Shown one piece after another: positions 52,200 to 61,116 of a DNA stretch of 64,000 nucleotides (position 1 is its first letter; each line of letters opens with the position of its first letter). The DNA lies in contig JANQRH010000005.1 of the NCBI GenBank assembly GCA_028284625.1, positions 186,001 through 250,000 of the forward strand. Direction: 5' to 3'. This DNA comes from Afifellaceae bacterium (GTDB taxonomy: Bacteria; Pseudomonadota; Alphaproteobacteria; Rhizobiales; Afifellaceae). The notes below the pieces were generated by a model. That model was not told the origin of the DNA. It saw only the letters and a list, made by a program, of their open reading frames with translations, and did no database searches. The translations under genes were made by a program, and so were the position numbers.

Positions 52200-53719
52200 A
52201 CCAGCCCGCATCGCTTCTTTGGCTGGCGCGCCACGAGCTGCAGCTCTCCTGGCGCGATTGGCAGACCCTGGTGACCGGCGGCCAACGCCGTCGCATTCCG
52301 ATCGTCGCTGGGGTCATCTTGATCGTCGCGGTGTTGATGCATGCGCTGGCCTATCATCTGATCGGCCCCTACGCCCCGTCCGGCATCGATCCGGAGCGCG
52401 CGACGCTGATCCTGGTGACGGGCTGCGCGCTGCTCTCCGGCTCGCTGACGCTGTCGCAAGCCATGGAGATGGTGACGCGCGTCTTCTACGCGCGCGCCGA
52501 CCTCGACCTCATCTTCTCCTCACCCGTCTCGGCACGAAAAATCTTCGCCGTCCGCGTGGCCGCGATCGCGCTCTCCACGACGGTGATGACGGTGCCGCTT
52601 GCCGCGCCGTTCATCAACGTGCTCGCCTATTCCGGCGGATTGCGATGGCTGGGCGCCTATGGCGTGGCCGTCGCGGTGGGTTTCACGGCTTCGGCGATCG
52701 CGCTGACGCTGACCGTCGCCCTCTTCCGAACGCTCGGCGCGCGGCGCACGCGGCTCGTCGCCCAGATCGTCGCGGCGATCGTCGGCGCTATCTTCGTCAT
52801 CGGCGTCCAGGCGCTGGCGATCCTCTCAACCAACACGCTGTCGCGCTTCGCCGCGCTGCAATCCGACGCGCTCAAAGCCATCGCCCCGGGCCTGGACAGC
52901 CCCTTCTGGTGGCCGGCGCGCGCCATCATGGGCGACGTGCCGGCACTCATCGGCGTGCTCGTCGCAAGCCTGGTTCTCTTAGCGGCGACCACGCTCGCCT
53001 TCTCCGGCCGCTTCGCCAGCTACGCCACCGCCGCAGCAGGCGTCTCCGCCACGCTTATCCGTCAGCGGCCGCGCGCCAACGCATTCCGCGACACGACACC
53101 GCAACACATCCTGCGGCGCAAGGAATGGGCGCTTCTCAAGCGCGATCCATGGCTGGTCTCGCAGTCGCTCATGCAGGTGCTCTACCTGCTGCCACCCGCA
53201 TTGCTGCTATGGCGTAACTATGGAACAGGCGGCGAAGCTATTGTCGTGCTCGTGCCGGTCCTTGTGATGGCCGCCGGCCAACTGGCGGGCGGCCTCGCAT
53301 GGCTCGCTGTCTCCGGTGAGGATGCGCCTGACCTTGTGGCGACAGCGCCGGTACCGCAGGCGCGCATTCTGAGGGCCAAGGTCGAAGCTGTGCTCGGCAG
53401 CATCGTCCTGGTCGTCGCGCCCTTGATCATCCTCTTGGCGCTGACTTCGCTTTACGAGGCCTTCGTCACGATCATCGGCGTGATGCTCGCCGCCGCGTCC
53501 GCCACCCTCATCCAGCTCTGGTTCCGCAAGCAGGCAAAGCGCAGCCATTTCCGACGCCGGCAAACCTCTTCCCGGATCGCCACCTTCGCCGAGGCCTTCT
53601 CGTCGATCTCCTGGGCCGGCACCGCGGGTCTCGCCGCGGCGGGAAGCTGGTTCGCAATCGGTTCTGGGATCTTGGCGTTTGGTCTCCTCGCCGGTGTGCG
53701 CGCGATAAGGCCCCGCTAA
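52196..53719 (+). CDS. ABC exporter permease
   Basis: Integral membrane protein of 507 residues with about ten to twelve hydrophobic segments, among them IPIVAGVILIVAVLMHALAY near the start and IVLVVAPLIILLALTSLYEA further on. The middle loop HILRRKEWALLKRDPWLVSQ resembles the cytoplasmic loop of this ABC-2-like permease group. It is translationally coupled to the ATPase gene at 51417. Export of an unknown substrate is inferred from the pair. Confidence 0.87.
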   Translation: MNQPASLLWLARHELQLSWRDWQTLVTGGQRRRIPIVAGVILIVAVLMHALAYHLIGPYAPSGIDPERATLILVTGCALLSGSLTLSQAMEMVTRVFYARADLDLIFSSPVSARKIFAVRVAAIALSTTVMTVPLAAPFINVLAYSGGLRWLGAYGVAVAVGFTASAIALTLTVALFRTLGARRTRLVAQIVAAIVGAIFVIGVQALAILSTNTLSRFAALQSDALKAIAPGLDSPFWWPARAIMGDVPALIGVLVASLVLLAATTLAFSGRFASYATAAAGVSATLIRQRPRANAFRDTTPQHILRRKEWALLKRDPWLVSQSLMQVLYLLPPALLLWRNYGTGGEAIVVLVPVLVMAAGQLAGGLAWLAVSGEDAPDLVATAPVPQARILRAKVEAVLGSIVLVVAPLIILLALTSLYEAFVTIIGVMLAAASATLIQLWFRKQAKRSHFRRRQTSSRIATFAEAFSSISWAGTAGLAAAGSWFAIGSGILAFGLLAGVRAIRPR

Positions 53720-53874
53720 CCGAACCGAACGAAACATGGCGGAATCGTGGCACATGGGCCACAGCCGGCGGCTTTCAGGCCCGGAAAACCCCCGTCTGGC
53801 GGGATCGTGACTTGCCGCGCTTAACCGATTGGAGAAACACCGTGCCCTAGGGTCACGCCCATCTGGGGCGTTGA

Positions 53875-54486
53875 ATGGGGCTGACAATGATACGATCTGG
53901 GACACGACTTGGGCTCATCGCGGCTTTCGCAATATCCGGCTTTCTTCTGACGAACATTCCCGCCGCCGACGCGGCGGCTACGCGTTTCTTCGATCCACAG
54001 ACCAAGACCTGGCAAGAGGTCACGCCAGGGCGCAGCATGCGCAATCCCGTGCCGCGCGAGGTCGTGGACTATGACGGCCCGCACAAGGCCAACACGATCA
54101 TCGTCGACACCTCCGAGCGCCGGCTCTACCTCGTGCTCGGCGACGGCAAGGCGCTGAAATACGGTGTCGGCGTCGGCCGCCAGGGCTTTCAATGGTCCGG
54201 CACGCACCGCATTACGCGCAAGGCCGAATGGCCCGGCTGGACACCACCGGCGGCGATGCGCAAGCGCCAGCCGCACCTCCCCAGATACATGGAGGGCGGA
54301 CCCAACAATCCGCTCGGCGCGCGGGCGCTTTATATCGGCTCCACGCTCTATCGCATCCACGGCTCCAACCAGCCCTGGTCTATCGGACAGGCCGTGTCGT
54401 CCGGGTGCATCCGCATGGTCAACGAGGACGTCATCCACCTCTACGACCAGATCAAGGTGGGCGCCAAGGTGATCGTGCGGAGGTAA
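53875..54486 (+). CDS. L,D-transpeptidase (YkuD domain)
   Basis: Periplasmic cross-linking enzyme for peptidoglycan or for attaching outer-membrane proteins; 203 residues. The N terminus is a signal peptide (LGLIAAFAISGFLLTNIPAA, cleavage near residue 36). The catalytic region reads YRIHGSNQPWSIGQAVSSGC then IRM, with the conserved His near residue 162 and Cys near 178 in the HXX(14-17)SXGCIRM motif. ATG 53875 or ATG 53887 may be used. A hairpin terminator follows. Confidence 0.93.
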   Translation: MGLTMIRSGTRLGLIAAFAISGFLLTNIPAADAAATRFFDPQTKTWQEVTPGRSMRNPVPREVVDYDGPHKANTIIVDTSERRLYLVLGDGKALKYGVGVGRQGFQWSGTHRITRKAEWPGWTPPAAMRKRQPHLPRYMEGGPNNPLGARALYIGSTLYRIHGSNQPWSIGQAVSSGCIRMVNEDVIHLYDQIKVGAKVIVRR

Positions 54487-54511
54487 AGCCCGCCGCGAAA
54501 TCGAGAATCCA

Positions 54512-54539
54512 AAGGCCGGCCCCGAGCCGGCCTTTTCTT
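54512..54539 (+). terminator. Rho-independent terminator after the L,D-transpeptidase gene
   Basis: A 9-base-pair perfect stem (54512-54520 with 54526-54534, loop CCCGA) runs into TTCTT. It lies 25 bases after the stop codon and just before the end of the convergent DUF971 gene; its reverse side has only a short T run. Confidence 0.82.
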
Positions 54540-54552
54540 ATGGCGCGGCCGG

Positions 54553-54915
54553 TCAGGCGCTCTCCCGCGCCAGACCGCGTTCCTCAAGCTCTTCCAGATA
54601 GCGCGCCCAGAGCGCCTCGTGCTCCGTGCCGAGCTTCAGAAGATAGTCCCAGGAATAGATCCCCGTATCGTGGGCATCGTCGAAGCGCAGCTTGATGGCG
54701 TAATTGCCGATCGCCTCAATGTCGATCACCAGCACATCCGCCTTGCCGCCCAGTACCGTGCGCTGCTCCGGCGAGTGACCCTGCACTTCTGCGGACGGAG
54801 AGAAGACCCGCAGATATTCCGCTGCAAGCGCATGGCGCTCCCCGTTGTCAAACGATACGGAGAGTGTGCGGCGGTCCTTCGACAGCCGGATTTCGGTTGG
54901 CCAAGGTGCTGTCAA
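54553..54915 (-). CDS. DUF971 family protein (GBBH-like N-terminal domain)
   Basis: A 120-residue protein with the fold that forms the N terminus of gamma-butyrobetaine hydroxylase, here alone. It shows PTEIRLSKDRRTLSVSFDNG (about 6-25), LAAEYLRVFSPSAEVQGHSP (about 30-49) and DAHDTGIYSWDYLLKLG (about 79-95). In other bacteria the family is linked to iron-sulfur protein assembly by genome context; the role is not known here. It is divergent from moaA, which holds an iron-sulfur cluster. Confidence 0.9.
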   Translation of the reverse strand: MTAPWPTEIRLSKDRRTLSVSFDNGERHALAAEYLRVFSPSAEVQGHSPEQRTVLGGKADVLVIDIEAIGNYAIKLRFDDAHDTGIYSWDYLLKLGTEHEALWARYLEELEERGLARESA

Positions 54916-54969
54916 TCTTGCGTCCTCCGCGCATATACGTAATCGAACGAGTCTTGGATCATCCGGTGC

Positions 54970-54997
54970 AGCCGACTAGATTGTTGTTCAGTCGGCT
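54970..54997 (+). promoter_or_regulatory. Hairpin in the moaA leader
   Basis: An 8-base-pair perfect stem (54970-54977 with 54990-54997) closes a 12-base loop, 35 bases before ATG 55033. No T run follows, so it is not a terminator. It could be a protein-binding or RNA control site for moaA. I could not match it to the known molybdenum-cofactor riboswitch. Confidence 0.4.
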
Positions 54998-55032
54998 CAG
55001 CGCAAGCTGACAGCAGCAGGTTTTTGGTGGAG

Positions 55033-56058
55033 ATGGCCGTGGACAAGAAAAGCGCAGGGTCGGGCCCGATGATCGACCCGTTCGGGCGCGCTGTGACCTA
55101 TCTGCGCGTCTCCGTCACCGACCGGTGCGACTTCCGCTGCGTCTACTGCATGTCGGAGGACATGGCGTTCCTGCCCAAGCGCGACCTCCTGACGCTGGAG
55201 GAGCTGGAGCGCCTTTGCGCCGCTTTCATCGAAAAGGGCGTCAGGAAGCTCCGCATCACCGGCGGAGAGCCGCTGGTCCGACGAAATATTATGAGCCTCT
55301 TCAACGCTTTAGGAAGGCATCTTGAGACCGGCGCGCTGGATGAGCTGACGGTGACCACTAACGGCTCGCAGCTGGAGCGCTTCGCCCCGGCCCTCAGAGA
55401 TGCCGGCGTCCGCCGTATCAACGTCTCGCTCGACACGCTCGACCACCAGAAGTTCAAGACGATCACCCGCTGGGGCGACCTCGGCAAGGTGATGGCCGGC
55501 ATTCGTGCCGCTGAGCAGGCCGGGTTGCAGATCAAGATCAACGCCGTGGCGCTGAAGGGCGTCAACGACACCGAGATTCCGGAGATGCTCCGCTTCGCCC
55601 ACGACCGGGGCATGGACCTGACGCTGATTGAGACGATGCCGCTTGGTGACATCGACGGCGACCGGACCGATCAATATCTGCCGCTGTCGCAGGTGCGCGC
55701 GGAGCTCTCCGAGCATTTCACGCTGGAGGACCTCGACTACAAGACCGGCGGCCCAGCGCGCTATGTGCGCGTGGCGGAGACCGGCGGCCGGCTCGGCTTC
55801 ATCACGCCGCTGACCCACAATTTCTGTGAGAGCTGCAACCGCGTGCGCATCACCTGCACGGGCACGCTCTTCATGTGCCTCGGCCAGGATGACGCCGCCG
55901 ACCTGCGTGCGCCTTTGCGTGCCTCGGAGGGCAACGAGCTCCTGAACCAAGCCATAGACGAAGCAATCACGCGCAAGCCTAAGGGCCACGACTTCATCAT
56001 CGACCGCAACACCCAGGCGCCGGCCGTGTCGCGTCACATGAGCGTCACCGGCGGATAG
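55033..56058 (+). CDS. moaA: GTP 3',8-cyclase (molybdenum cofactor step 1)
   Basis: Radical SAM enzyme that starts molybdopterin synthesis from GTP; about 341 residues. The N-terminal cluster motif CDFRCVYC (CX3CX2C, about 32-39) and a C-terminal [18 protein letters not shown] carry the two 4Fe-4S clusters. The chain ends in the GG pair needed for activity. The start is uncertain: ATG 55033 is directly after GGTGGAG, and GTG 55027 is another option. It is alone on the plus strand here; other cofactor genes (mobA, mobB, moeA) lie at 60-64 kb. Confidence 0.95.
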   Translation: MAVDKKSAGSGPMIDPFGRAVTYLRVSVTDRCDFRCVYCMSEDMAFLPKRDLLTLEELERLCAAFIEKGVRKLRITGGEPLVRRNIMSLFNALGRHLETGALDELTVTTNGSQLERFAPALRDAGVRRINVSLDTLDHQKFKTITRWGDLGKVMAGIRAAEQAGLQIKINAVALKGVNDTEIPEMLRFAHDRGMDLTLIETMPLGDIDGDRTDQYLPLSQVRAELSEHFTLEDLDYKTGGPARYVRVAETGGRLGFITPLTHNFCESCNRVRITCTGTLFMCLGQDDAADLRAPLRASEGNELLNQAIDEAITRKPKGHDFIIDRNTQAPAVSRHMSVTGG

Positions 56059-56062
56059 TCCC

Positions 56063-56713
56063 TCAGTACAGTCGTTCTACTGAATCATTGTCGATGGCTG
56101 CCTGAAGAACGTCGGCCGATTCCGCCAGCTTCGCATGCTCAACCAGGATTTCGGCGAGCGAAGGCACGCTTGCTGCGTCCGGCCATTCCTCCGCTTTCCA
56201 TAGATGCGAGCGGATCATGCATTTCGGGCAGTGCGAGAGCACCCTCTCCACGGCGACCACGATCGCATGATCGGGGAGCTTGCCGTTGATGGCCATCGCC
56301 TGACGCAGATCATGGTCGCGCACGATGATCGCCTTGCCGCTGACGCGGAGCGTGTGATTGACGCCGGGAATGAGGAAGATCAGCCCAACCTCGGGATTGG
56401 TGAGAATGTTGCGGAAGGAATCGAACCGGCGATTACCGAGGCGATCGGGGATGGCGATCGTCTTTTCGTCCAGCACCTTGACGAAGCCTGCTGGGTCGCC
56501 CTTCGGCGAAAGGTCCATCGCGCCATCAGCGCCGGCCGTCGCGATGAGGATGAACGGCGACGCGGCGATGAAGCGAGCAGCAAAATCGTCGACGATGGAG
56601 ATCACTTTCGCGGCGGCGCGCGGATTCGGCTCGCCGAGGACGTCGCGAAGCTCTGCTTCAGATTGAACGACGTCGCGGAAGCGCGCGGCAAGGCCGTTGC
56701 CGGTGGTGGCCAT
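56063..56713 (-). CDS. FMN-dependent PPOX-type flavoprotein (MSMEG_1061-like)
   Basis: A 216-residue protein of the pyridoxamine 5'-phosphate oxidase-like fold. PFILIATAGADGAMDLSPKG (about 53-72), then VLDEKTIAIPDRLGNRRFDS (about 80-99) and an NPEVGLIFLIPG segment match the TIGR04025 type. The C-terminal LSHCPKCMIRSHLW has two cysteines. FMN binding is expected; the reaction is unknown. It converges with moaA, 4 bases apart. Confidence 0.87.
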   Translation of the reverse strand: MATTGNGLAARFRDVVQSEAELRDVLGEPNPRAAAKVISIVDDFAARFIAASPFILIATAGADGAMDLSPKGDPAGFVKVLDEKTIAIPDRLGNRRFDSFRNILTNPEVGLIFLIPGVNHTLRVSGKAIIVRDHDLRQAMAINGKLPDHAIVVAVERVLSHCPKCMIRSHLWKAEEWPDAASVPSLAEILVEHAKLAESADVLQAAIDNDSVERLY

Positions 56714-56867
56714 CTGAAATCCTCTCCTGGGACAATAGGGGCGAAAGGTGCGCGCACTTTAGCGTAGCGCGCACGCCTTAGGCGAGTGCATAGCTCGCCT
56801 CCGAGCTATGCCTTCCGCCTGCCGGTGCGACCTGTTAGGCCAAAGTGGCACCCGCCAGTTGAGCCCT

Positions 56868-57791
56868 ATGTCCACCGCTTCCCCCCTCAGCGAGAACGCT
56901 CGCGGCATCCTTTTCATGCTGGGCTCATCGACCGGCTTCATCCTCAGCGACACCTTCGTGAAGCTGGCCACCGAGACACTCTCTGTCGGTCAGGTCGTTG
57001 CTCTGCGCAGCATCATCGCGTTGCCCGTCGTCGTCATCATCAGCGTGCAGCAGGGCGCATTCCGCAACTTCAGGCTGACCGGCGGCGTGATCTGGCTCAG
57101 AACCGTCGGCGAGATAGGCGCCACCGCGTTCTACCTGGCGGCGCTTGCGCGCATGCACATCGCCAACGCCACCGCGATCATTCAGATCATTCCGCTCGCC
57201 GTGACGGCAGCCGCTGCGATCGTGCTTGGCGAGCGGGTCGGCATCCGCCGCTGGACCGCAATCCTGATTGGTCTCGGCGCGGTGTTGATGATTATTCGCC
57301 CGGGCATGGAAGGTTTTAACATATGGTCCCTTTCGGCGCTCGCTGGAGTGGGCTTCATTGTGCTGCGTGACCTGGCATCACGAAAACTGCCCAAAGACAT
57401 GCACCCGCTCGCCGTTGTGACGTTGTCGCTTGTCGCCATGATTCCGCTTGGCCTGATCATGCTGCCGTTTTCGTTTTGGGGTCCGCTGACCCTGCACGGC
57501 TTGATCCTGTGTGCAGGAAGCGGCCTCCTCCTCTCCTTCGCCTTTTTGATGATCATCGAGGCGATGCGCCACGGGGAGATCGCGGTGATCTCGCCGTTCC
57601 GCTACAGCGTCATGCTGCTCGCAATCTTCGTTCAGATCGTGGTCTTTGCCGTTTGGCCTGACACTATCACCTTGATCGGAAGCGCTGTGCTCGTCGCCAC
57701 CGGGCTCTACACGCTCTATCGCGAGCGCAAGGTCAAAAGTGCCGGCGCTGCCATGGCATCCGAGCCAGCCGCGGGCACGCATCCGCGATGA
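56868..57791 (+). CDS. EamA/DMT-type transporter
   Basis: Drug/metabolite transporter of 307 residues with ten hydrophobic segments in two EamA repeats. The repeat ends are near LGERVGIRRWTAILIGLGAV (about 116-135) and a matching loop in the second half. The longer frame begins at 56808; ATG 56868 gives the usual start. Its stop overlaps the next MFS gene by 4 bases. Substrate unknown. Confidence 0.88.
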   Translation: MSTASPLSENARGILFMLGSSTGFILSDTFVKLATETLSVGQVVALRSIIALPVVVIISVQQGAFRNFRLTGGVIWLRTVGEIGATAFYLAALARMHIANATAIIQIIPLAVTAAAAIVLGERVGIRRWTAILIGLGAVLMIIRPGMEGFNIWSLSALAGVGFIVLRDLASRKLPKDMHPLAVVTLSLVAMIPLGLIMLPFSFWGPLTLHGLILCAGSGLLLSFAFLMIIEAMRHGEIAVISPFRYSVMLLAIFVQIVVFAVWPDTITLIGSAVLVATGLYTLYRERKVKSAGAAMASEPAAGTHPR

Positions 57792-59029
57792 ACGACGCCA
57801 CCATCAGCAGGAGCGATCCGCACGCCGGCCCCGCGTCCCCCGCGCCGCGCCGGCCGCCCGTCTTTGCGCTGATCGCCGTCTCCGGGCTCAGCCCCTTCGC
57901 CATCAACTCCGTCGTTCCGTCCATGCCAGCCATATCGCTGGCCTTCGATGCGCCGTACGCACGCGTGCAGCTCATGCTCTCCGCGTTCCTGGCGTCCGTC
58001 GCCATTGCGCAAATCATCATCGGGCCACTCTCCGACCGGTTCGGACGTCGACCGGTCCTCCTGGGCGGCTTTCTGGTCTTTGTGGCGGTCACCGCGCTTG
58101 CCCCGGCGGCGCCGTCGATCGATGTGTTGATTGTTATCCGCATTGTGCAGGGCGCATCGGGCTGTGTGGGAATTGTCCTGAGCCGCGCTATCGTTCGCGA
58201 CCTCTTTGAAAGACGACAGGCGGCAAGCATGCTCGGCTACGTCACCATGGGCCTTGCCGTAGCGCCCATGGTCGCGCCGACCATCGGCGGCCTGCTGCAG
58301 GCAGCGTTCGGCTGGACGTCGATCTTCTGGTTCACCGCCCTCCTCGGCGCGTGCTGCATCGCTGTCGCATGGGCCTATGTGCCGGAGACAAACCTGCGGC
58401 CGACCGAGCGCTTGAGCTTCACGACAATCTTTCGCGACTTCGGCGCGCTGGTGCGCAACGTCGACTTCGTGCTGTTCACCGCAAGCAGCAGCCTGACCAC
58501 CGGCGTCTTCTTCGCGTTCCTGGGCGGCACGCCATACGTCTCCGAGCGCATCCTCGACCTTTCGCCGGCAATCTACGGGCTATGGTTCGCCGCCGCCCCG
58601 GTCGGCTATGTGGCCGGCAACTACCTCGCCGGCCGCTACACGGAGCGCTTCGGCGTCGCGCGCATGATTTTGGCCGGGTCGGCCATCGCGCTGCTCGGCG
58701 CCGCCGTGCCTTTCATCTTGTTCTCTGCCGGGATAGCCAGCGCCGAGGCGCTGTTTCTGCCGATGATTCTGGTCGGGATCGCCAACGGCGTGTCGCTGCC
58801 GAGCGCCATCTCCGGCGCCGTCAGCGTCAGGCCGGATATTGCCGGCTCCGCCGCGGGCCTATCGGGGGCCGCGCAGATGGGCGTGGGCGCGGCGATTTCT
58901 GCTGTTGCCGGCACTGTTCTCACCGGCCAGACGTCCGCAAATCCGATGTTCTTCTTGATGCTGGCCGCCGCCGCGTTGGCCCTCGTCGTTGCCATCTTGC
59001 TCTACCCGCGGAACCGCCCTCAGGCCTGA
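57788..59029 (+). CDS. Bcr/CflA-type multidrug MFS exporter
   Basis: MFS protein of 413 residues with twelve hydrophobic segments. Motif A reads IIGPLSDRFGRRPVLLGGFL (about 77-96), and RAIVRDLFERRQAASMLGYV then VAPMVAPTIGG (motif C) are marks of the DHA1 Bcr/CflA exporter group. The first 25 residues are rich in Pro and Ala. The start overlaps the EamA gene by 4 bases. Export of drugs or metabolites is the family role. Confidence 0.9.
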   Translation: MNDATISRSDPHAGPASPAPRRPPVFALIAVSGLSPFAINSVVPSMPAISLAFDAPYARVQLMLSAFLASVAIAQIIIGPLSDRFGRRPVLLGGFLVFVAVTALAPAAPSIDVLIVIRIVQGASGCVGIVLSRAIVRDLFERRQAASMLGYVTMGLAVAPMVAPTIGGLLQAAFGWTSIFWFTALLGACCIAVAWAYVPETNLRPTERLSFTTIFRDFGALVRNVDFVLFTASSSLTTGVFFAFLGGTPYVSERILDLSPAIYGLWFAAAPVGYVAGNYLAGRYTERFGVARMILAGSAIALLGAAVPFILFSAGIASAEALFLPMILVGIANGVSLPSAISGAVSVRPDIAGSAAGLSGAAQMGVGAAISAVAGTVLTGQTSANPMFFLMLAAAALALVVAILLYPRNRPQA

Positions 59030-59088
59030 ACGCGGACGCTTCGGGCAGGCGCTTGTCCCGTGCGGAAGCGCTACCTATTGTCTCCGCC

Positions 59089-59991
59089 ATGCGCGAGCCG
59101 CCCCCGACAGAGACAGTGCTGCCTGACCCCGACGATCCGCGCCTGTCGCGATCCGTCACCGGCATTGACCAGACCGGCGCGCCGGCCGAGGCCCGGGTGG
59201 TCACGGAACGGCCGCTGACGCTTTTTCTGAACGGCCAGGAGATCGTCACCATGATGACGATCGGCGACTATCCGGAGCTGCTCGCGATCGGCTACCTGAA
59301 GAACCAGGCCATGCTGCCGGCCGACAATCCGGTGACCGGCGTCGACTATGACGATGAGCTCGGCGTAGCGGTGGTCCGTACCGAGCGCGAGACCGATTAC
59401 GAAGAGAAGCTCGCAAAGAAGACACGGACGTCCGGCTGCGCGCAGGGCACGATCTTTGGCGATGTCATGGCCGGATTTGAGGACATTAAGCTGTCGGCCG
59501 ACGCGCGGCTCAGGACAAGCTGGCTCTACGCCCTCACCAAGGCGATCAACACGACGCCCTCGCTCTATCTGGCAGCCGGCGCGATCCATGGCTGCGTGCT
59601 CTGCAAGGAGGATCGCCCGCTCGTCTATATGGAGGACGTCGGCCGCCACAACGCGGTCGACAAGATCGCCGGCTGGATGTGGCAGAACACTGTTTCCCCG
59701 CACGACAAGGTCTTCTATACGACCGGGCGCCTTACCTCCGAGATGGTGATCAAGACCGCCATGATGGAGATACCCATCCTCGTCTCGCGCTCCGGCTTCA
59801 CGGCCTGGGGGGTGGAACTTGCCCAGCAAGCCGGCCTGACCCTAATCGGGCGCGCCCGCGGGCGACGGTTCGTGGCGCTTGCGGGGACAGAACGTATTAT
59901 CTTTGACGCTGACGCGTCGGTTGCCGACGAAGAGGCGCCACACCATGTCCGCAAAGCGGCGCGCGCAATCGCCGGAGAGGCGGCCGGTTGA
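59089..59991 (+). CDS. fdhD: Formate dehydrogenase accessory sulfurtransferase FdhD
   Basis: Moves sulfur from a cysteine desulfurase to the molybdenum cofactor for formate dehydrogenase; 300 residues. Features are TERPLTLFLNGQEIVTMMTI (about 39-58), LAIGYLKNQAML, AAGAIHGCVLCKEDR, EDVGRHNAVDKIAGW (about 184-198) and a late TGRLTSEMVIKTAMMEIPIL. The usual CGxCG motif is replaced by TSGCAQGTIFG (about 115-125), with one cysteine, and a CVLC pair lies before EDVGRHN. The true start is ATG 59089; the frame is open from 58351. It begins the overlapping molybdenum run. Confidence 0.9.
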   Translation: MREPPPTETVLPDPDDPRLSRSVTGIDQTGAPAEARVVTERPLTLFLNGQEIVTMMTIGDYPELLAIGYLKNQAMLPADNPVTGVDYDDELGVAVVRTERETDYEEKLAKKTRTSGCAQGTIFGDVMAGFEDIKLSADARLRTSWLYALTKAINTTPSLYLAAGAIHGCVLCKEDRPLVYMEDVGRHNAVDKIAGWMWQNTVSPHDKVFYTTGRLTSEMVIKTAMMEIPILVSRSGFTAWGVELAQQAGLTLIGRARGRRFVALAGTERIIFDADASVADEEAPHHVRKAARAIAGEAAG

Positions 59992-60248
59992 CCTCCTCCC
60001 GTTTGGAGGGCATGCGCGCCAATCCGAAAGGGGATTGGACGATTGCAGATGTTGAGGCGGTATGCCGGGAGCACGGCGCGCGGTGCGAACCTCCGCGCGG
60101 AGGCGGCTCCCATTACAAGGTGTTCCACCCGCAGGCCCATGATATAATCACCATCCCCAGAAGGCGGCCGATAAAGCCCGTCTATATTCGCCGGTTTGTT
60201 CGTTTCATCGATTCCGTGAAGGCAGCCTCAAGCAATGGCCGAGATTGA
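59988..60248 (+). CDS. HicA-like toxin (mRNA interferase fold)
   Basis: An 86-residue protein with the HicA double-stranded RNA-binding-like core: IADVEAVCREHGARCEPPRG (about 19-38), GGSHYKVFHP with the catalytic His, then IPRRRPIKPVYIRRFVRFID. HicA toxins cut mRNA. TTG 59988 overlaps the fdhD stop by 4 bases and has GGAGAGG 7 bases upstream; ATG 60012 is an alternative. The end overlaps the HicB-like start by 14 bases. Lying inside a cofactor operon is unusual. Confidence 0.85.
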   Translation: MTSSRLEGMRANPKGDWTIADVEAVCREHGARCEPPRGGGSHYKVFHPQAHDIITIPRRRPIKPVYIRRFVRFIDSVKAASSNGRD

Positions 60249-60459
60249 ATATCCGGTTCTGATAGAGCCCCTTAGCGCCGATGACGGAGGAGGTTTCGTT
60301 GCGACGGTCCCCGACCTGCCGGGCTGCATGTCCGATGGAGAGACGGCGCAAGAGGCCCTGGTCAACGTTCAGGATGCGATCGCCGCCTGGATCGAAGCTG
60401 CTGAGTCGATGGGACGGCCCGTCCCTCGCCCTTCCCAACGTATGAGTGCTGCTGAGTAG
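60235..60459 (+). CDS. HicB-like antitoxin
   Basis: A 74-residue protein with the partial RNase H-like fold of HicB: EYPVLIEPLSADDGGGFVAT (about 5-24), VPDLPGCMSDGETAQEALVN (about 25-44), then an amphipathic helix. It lacks the C-terminal helix-turn-helix or ribbon-helix-helix part of longer HicB proteins, so it probably neutralises the toxin by direct contact without binding DNA itself. Its start lies in the toxin end; mobA starts 3 bases after its stop. Confidence 0.87.
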   Translation: MAEIEYPVLIEPLSADDGGGFVATVPDLPGCMSDGETAQEALVNVQDAIAAWIEAAESMGRPVPRPSQRMSAAE

Positions 60460-60462
60460 ACT

Positions 60463-61116
60463 ATGAGCGATCTGTCGCGCCACATTGGCGTCATCCTGGC
60501 GGGCGGGCTTGGCAAGCGCATGGGCGGCGGCGACAAGCCACTGGTGACCCTCAGCGGCAAGCCGATGCTCAATCGCGTCATTGAGCGGCTGCGCCCGCAG
60601 GTGGAGCAGATCGTGCTGAACGCCAACGGCGATCCGGCACGCTTCGACGCTTACGACCTGCCGGTGATCGCCGATACGATTGACGGCTTCGCGGGGCCGC
60701 TTGCCGGCCTTCTCGCCGGCATGCGCTGGGTCCAGACGAACGCGCCGGACGTACGCTTCCTGGTCACCGTGGCTGCTGACACGCCGTTCATTCCGCCGAA
60801 CCTGGTGCAGCAGCTTGCCGATTGCGGCGGCGATGCGGCGGACACCGTCGCGCTGGCCGCCTCACCCGCCGGCACCCACCCGGTGATAGGCCGCTGGCCG
60901 GTGGCGCTGGCCGACGATTTGGAAACGTTTATGACGAGCGGTGAACACGCCAAGATCCTGATCTTCGCCGACCGCTATATCCGGCTGAACGTGCCGTTCG
61001 ATGACATCGCGCTGCCGAACGGCGAGACGATCGATCCGTTCTTCAACGTCAACACGCCGGAAGACGCGGTCGAAGCCGAAGTCGCCGCCGCGGCGATTGA
61101 GGGGCACGCTGCGTGA
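60463..61116 (+). CDS. mobA: Molybdenum cofactor guanylyltransferase
   Basis: Adds GMP to molybdopterin to make the bis-MGD cofactor; 217 residues. The nucleotide loop is GVILAGGLGKRMGGGDKPLV (about 8-27), then LNANGDPARF and TVAADTPFIPPNLVQQLAD (about 100-118) with the metal-binding Asp. The C-terminal FFNVNTPEDA is a family mark. Its stop overlaps the DUF4268 gene by 4 bases. Confidence 0.94.
   Translation: MSDLSRHIGVILAGGLGKRMGGGDKPLVTLSGKPMLNRVIERLRPQVEQIVLNANGDPARFDAYDLPVIADTIDGFAGPLAGLLAGMRWVQTNAPDVRFLVTVAADTPFIPPNLVQQLADCGGDAADTVALAASPAGTHPVIGRWPVALADDLETFMTSGEHAKILIFADRYIRLNVPFDDIALPNGETIDPFFNVNTPEDAVEAEVAAAAIEGHAA

Noticed and set aside
54916..55032. Molybdenum-cofactor riboswitch before moaA
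   Set aside because: The leader is short and I could not fit the conserved elements; only a simple hairpin is reported.
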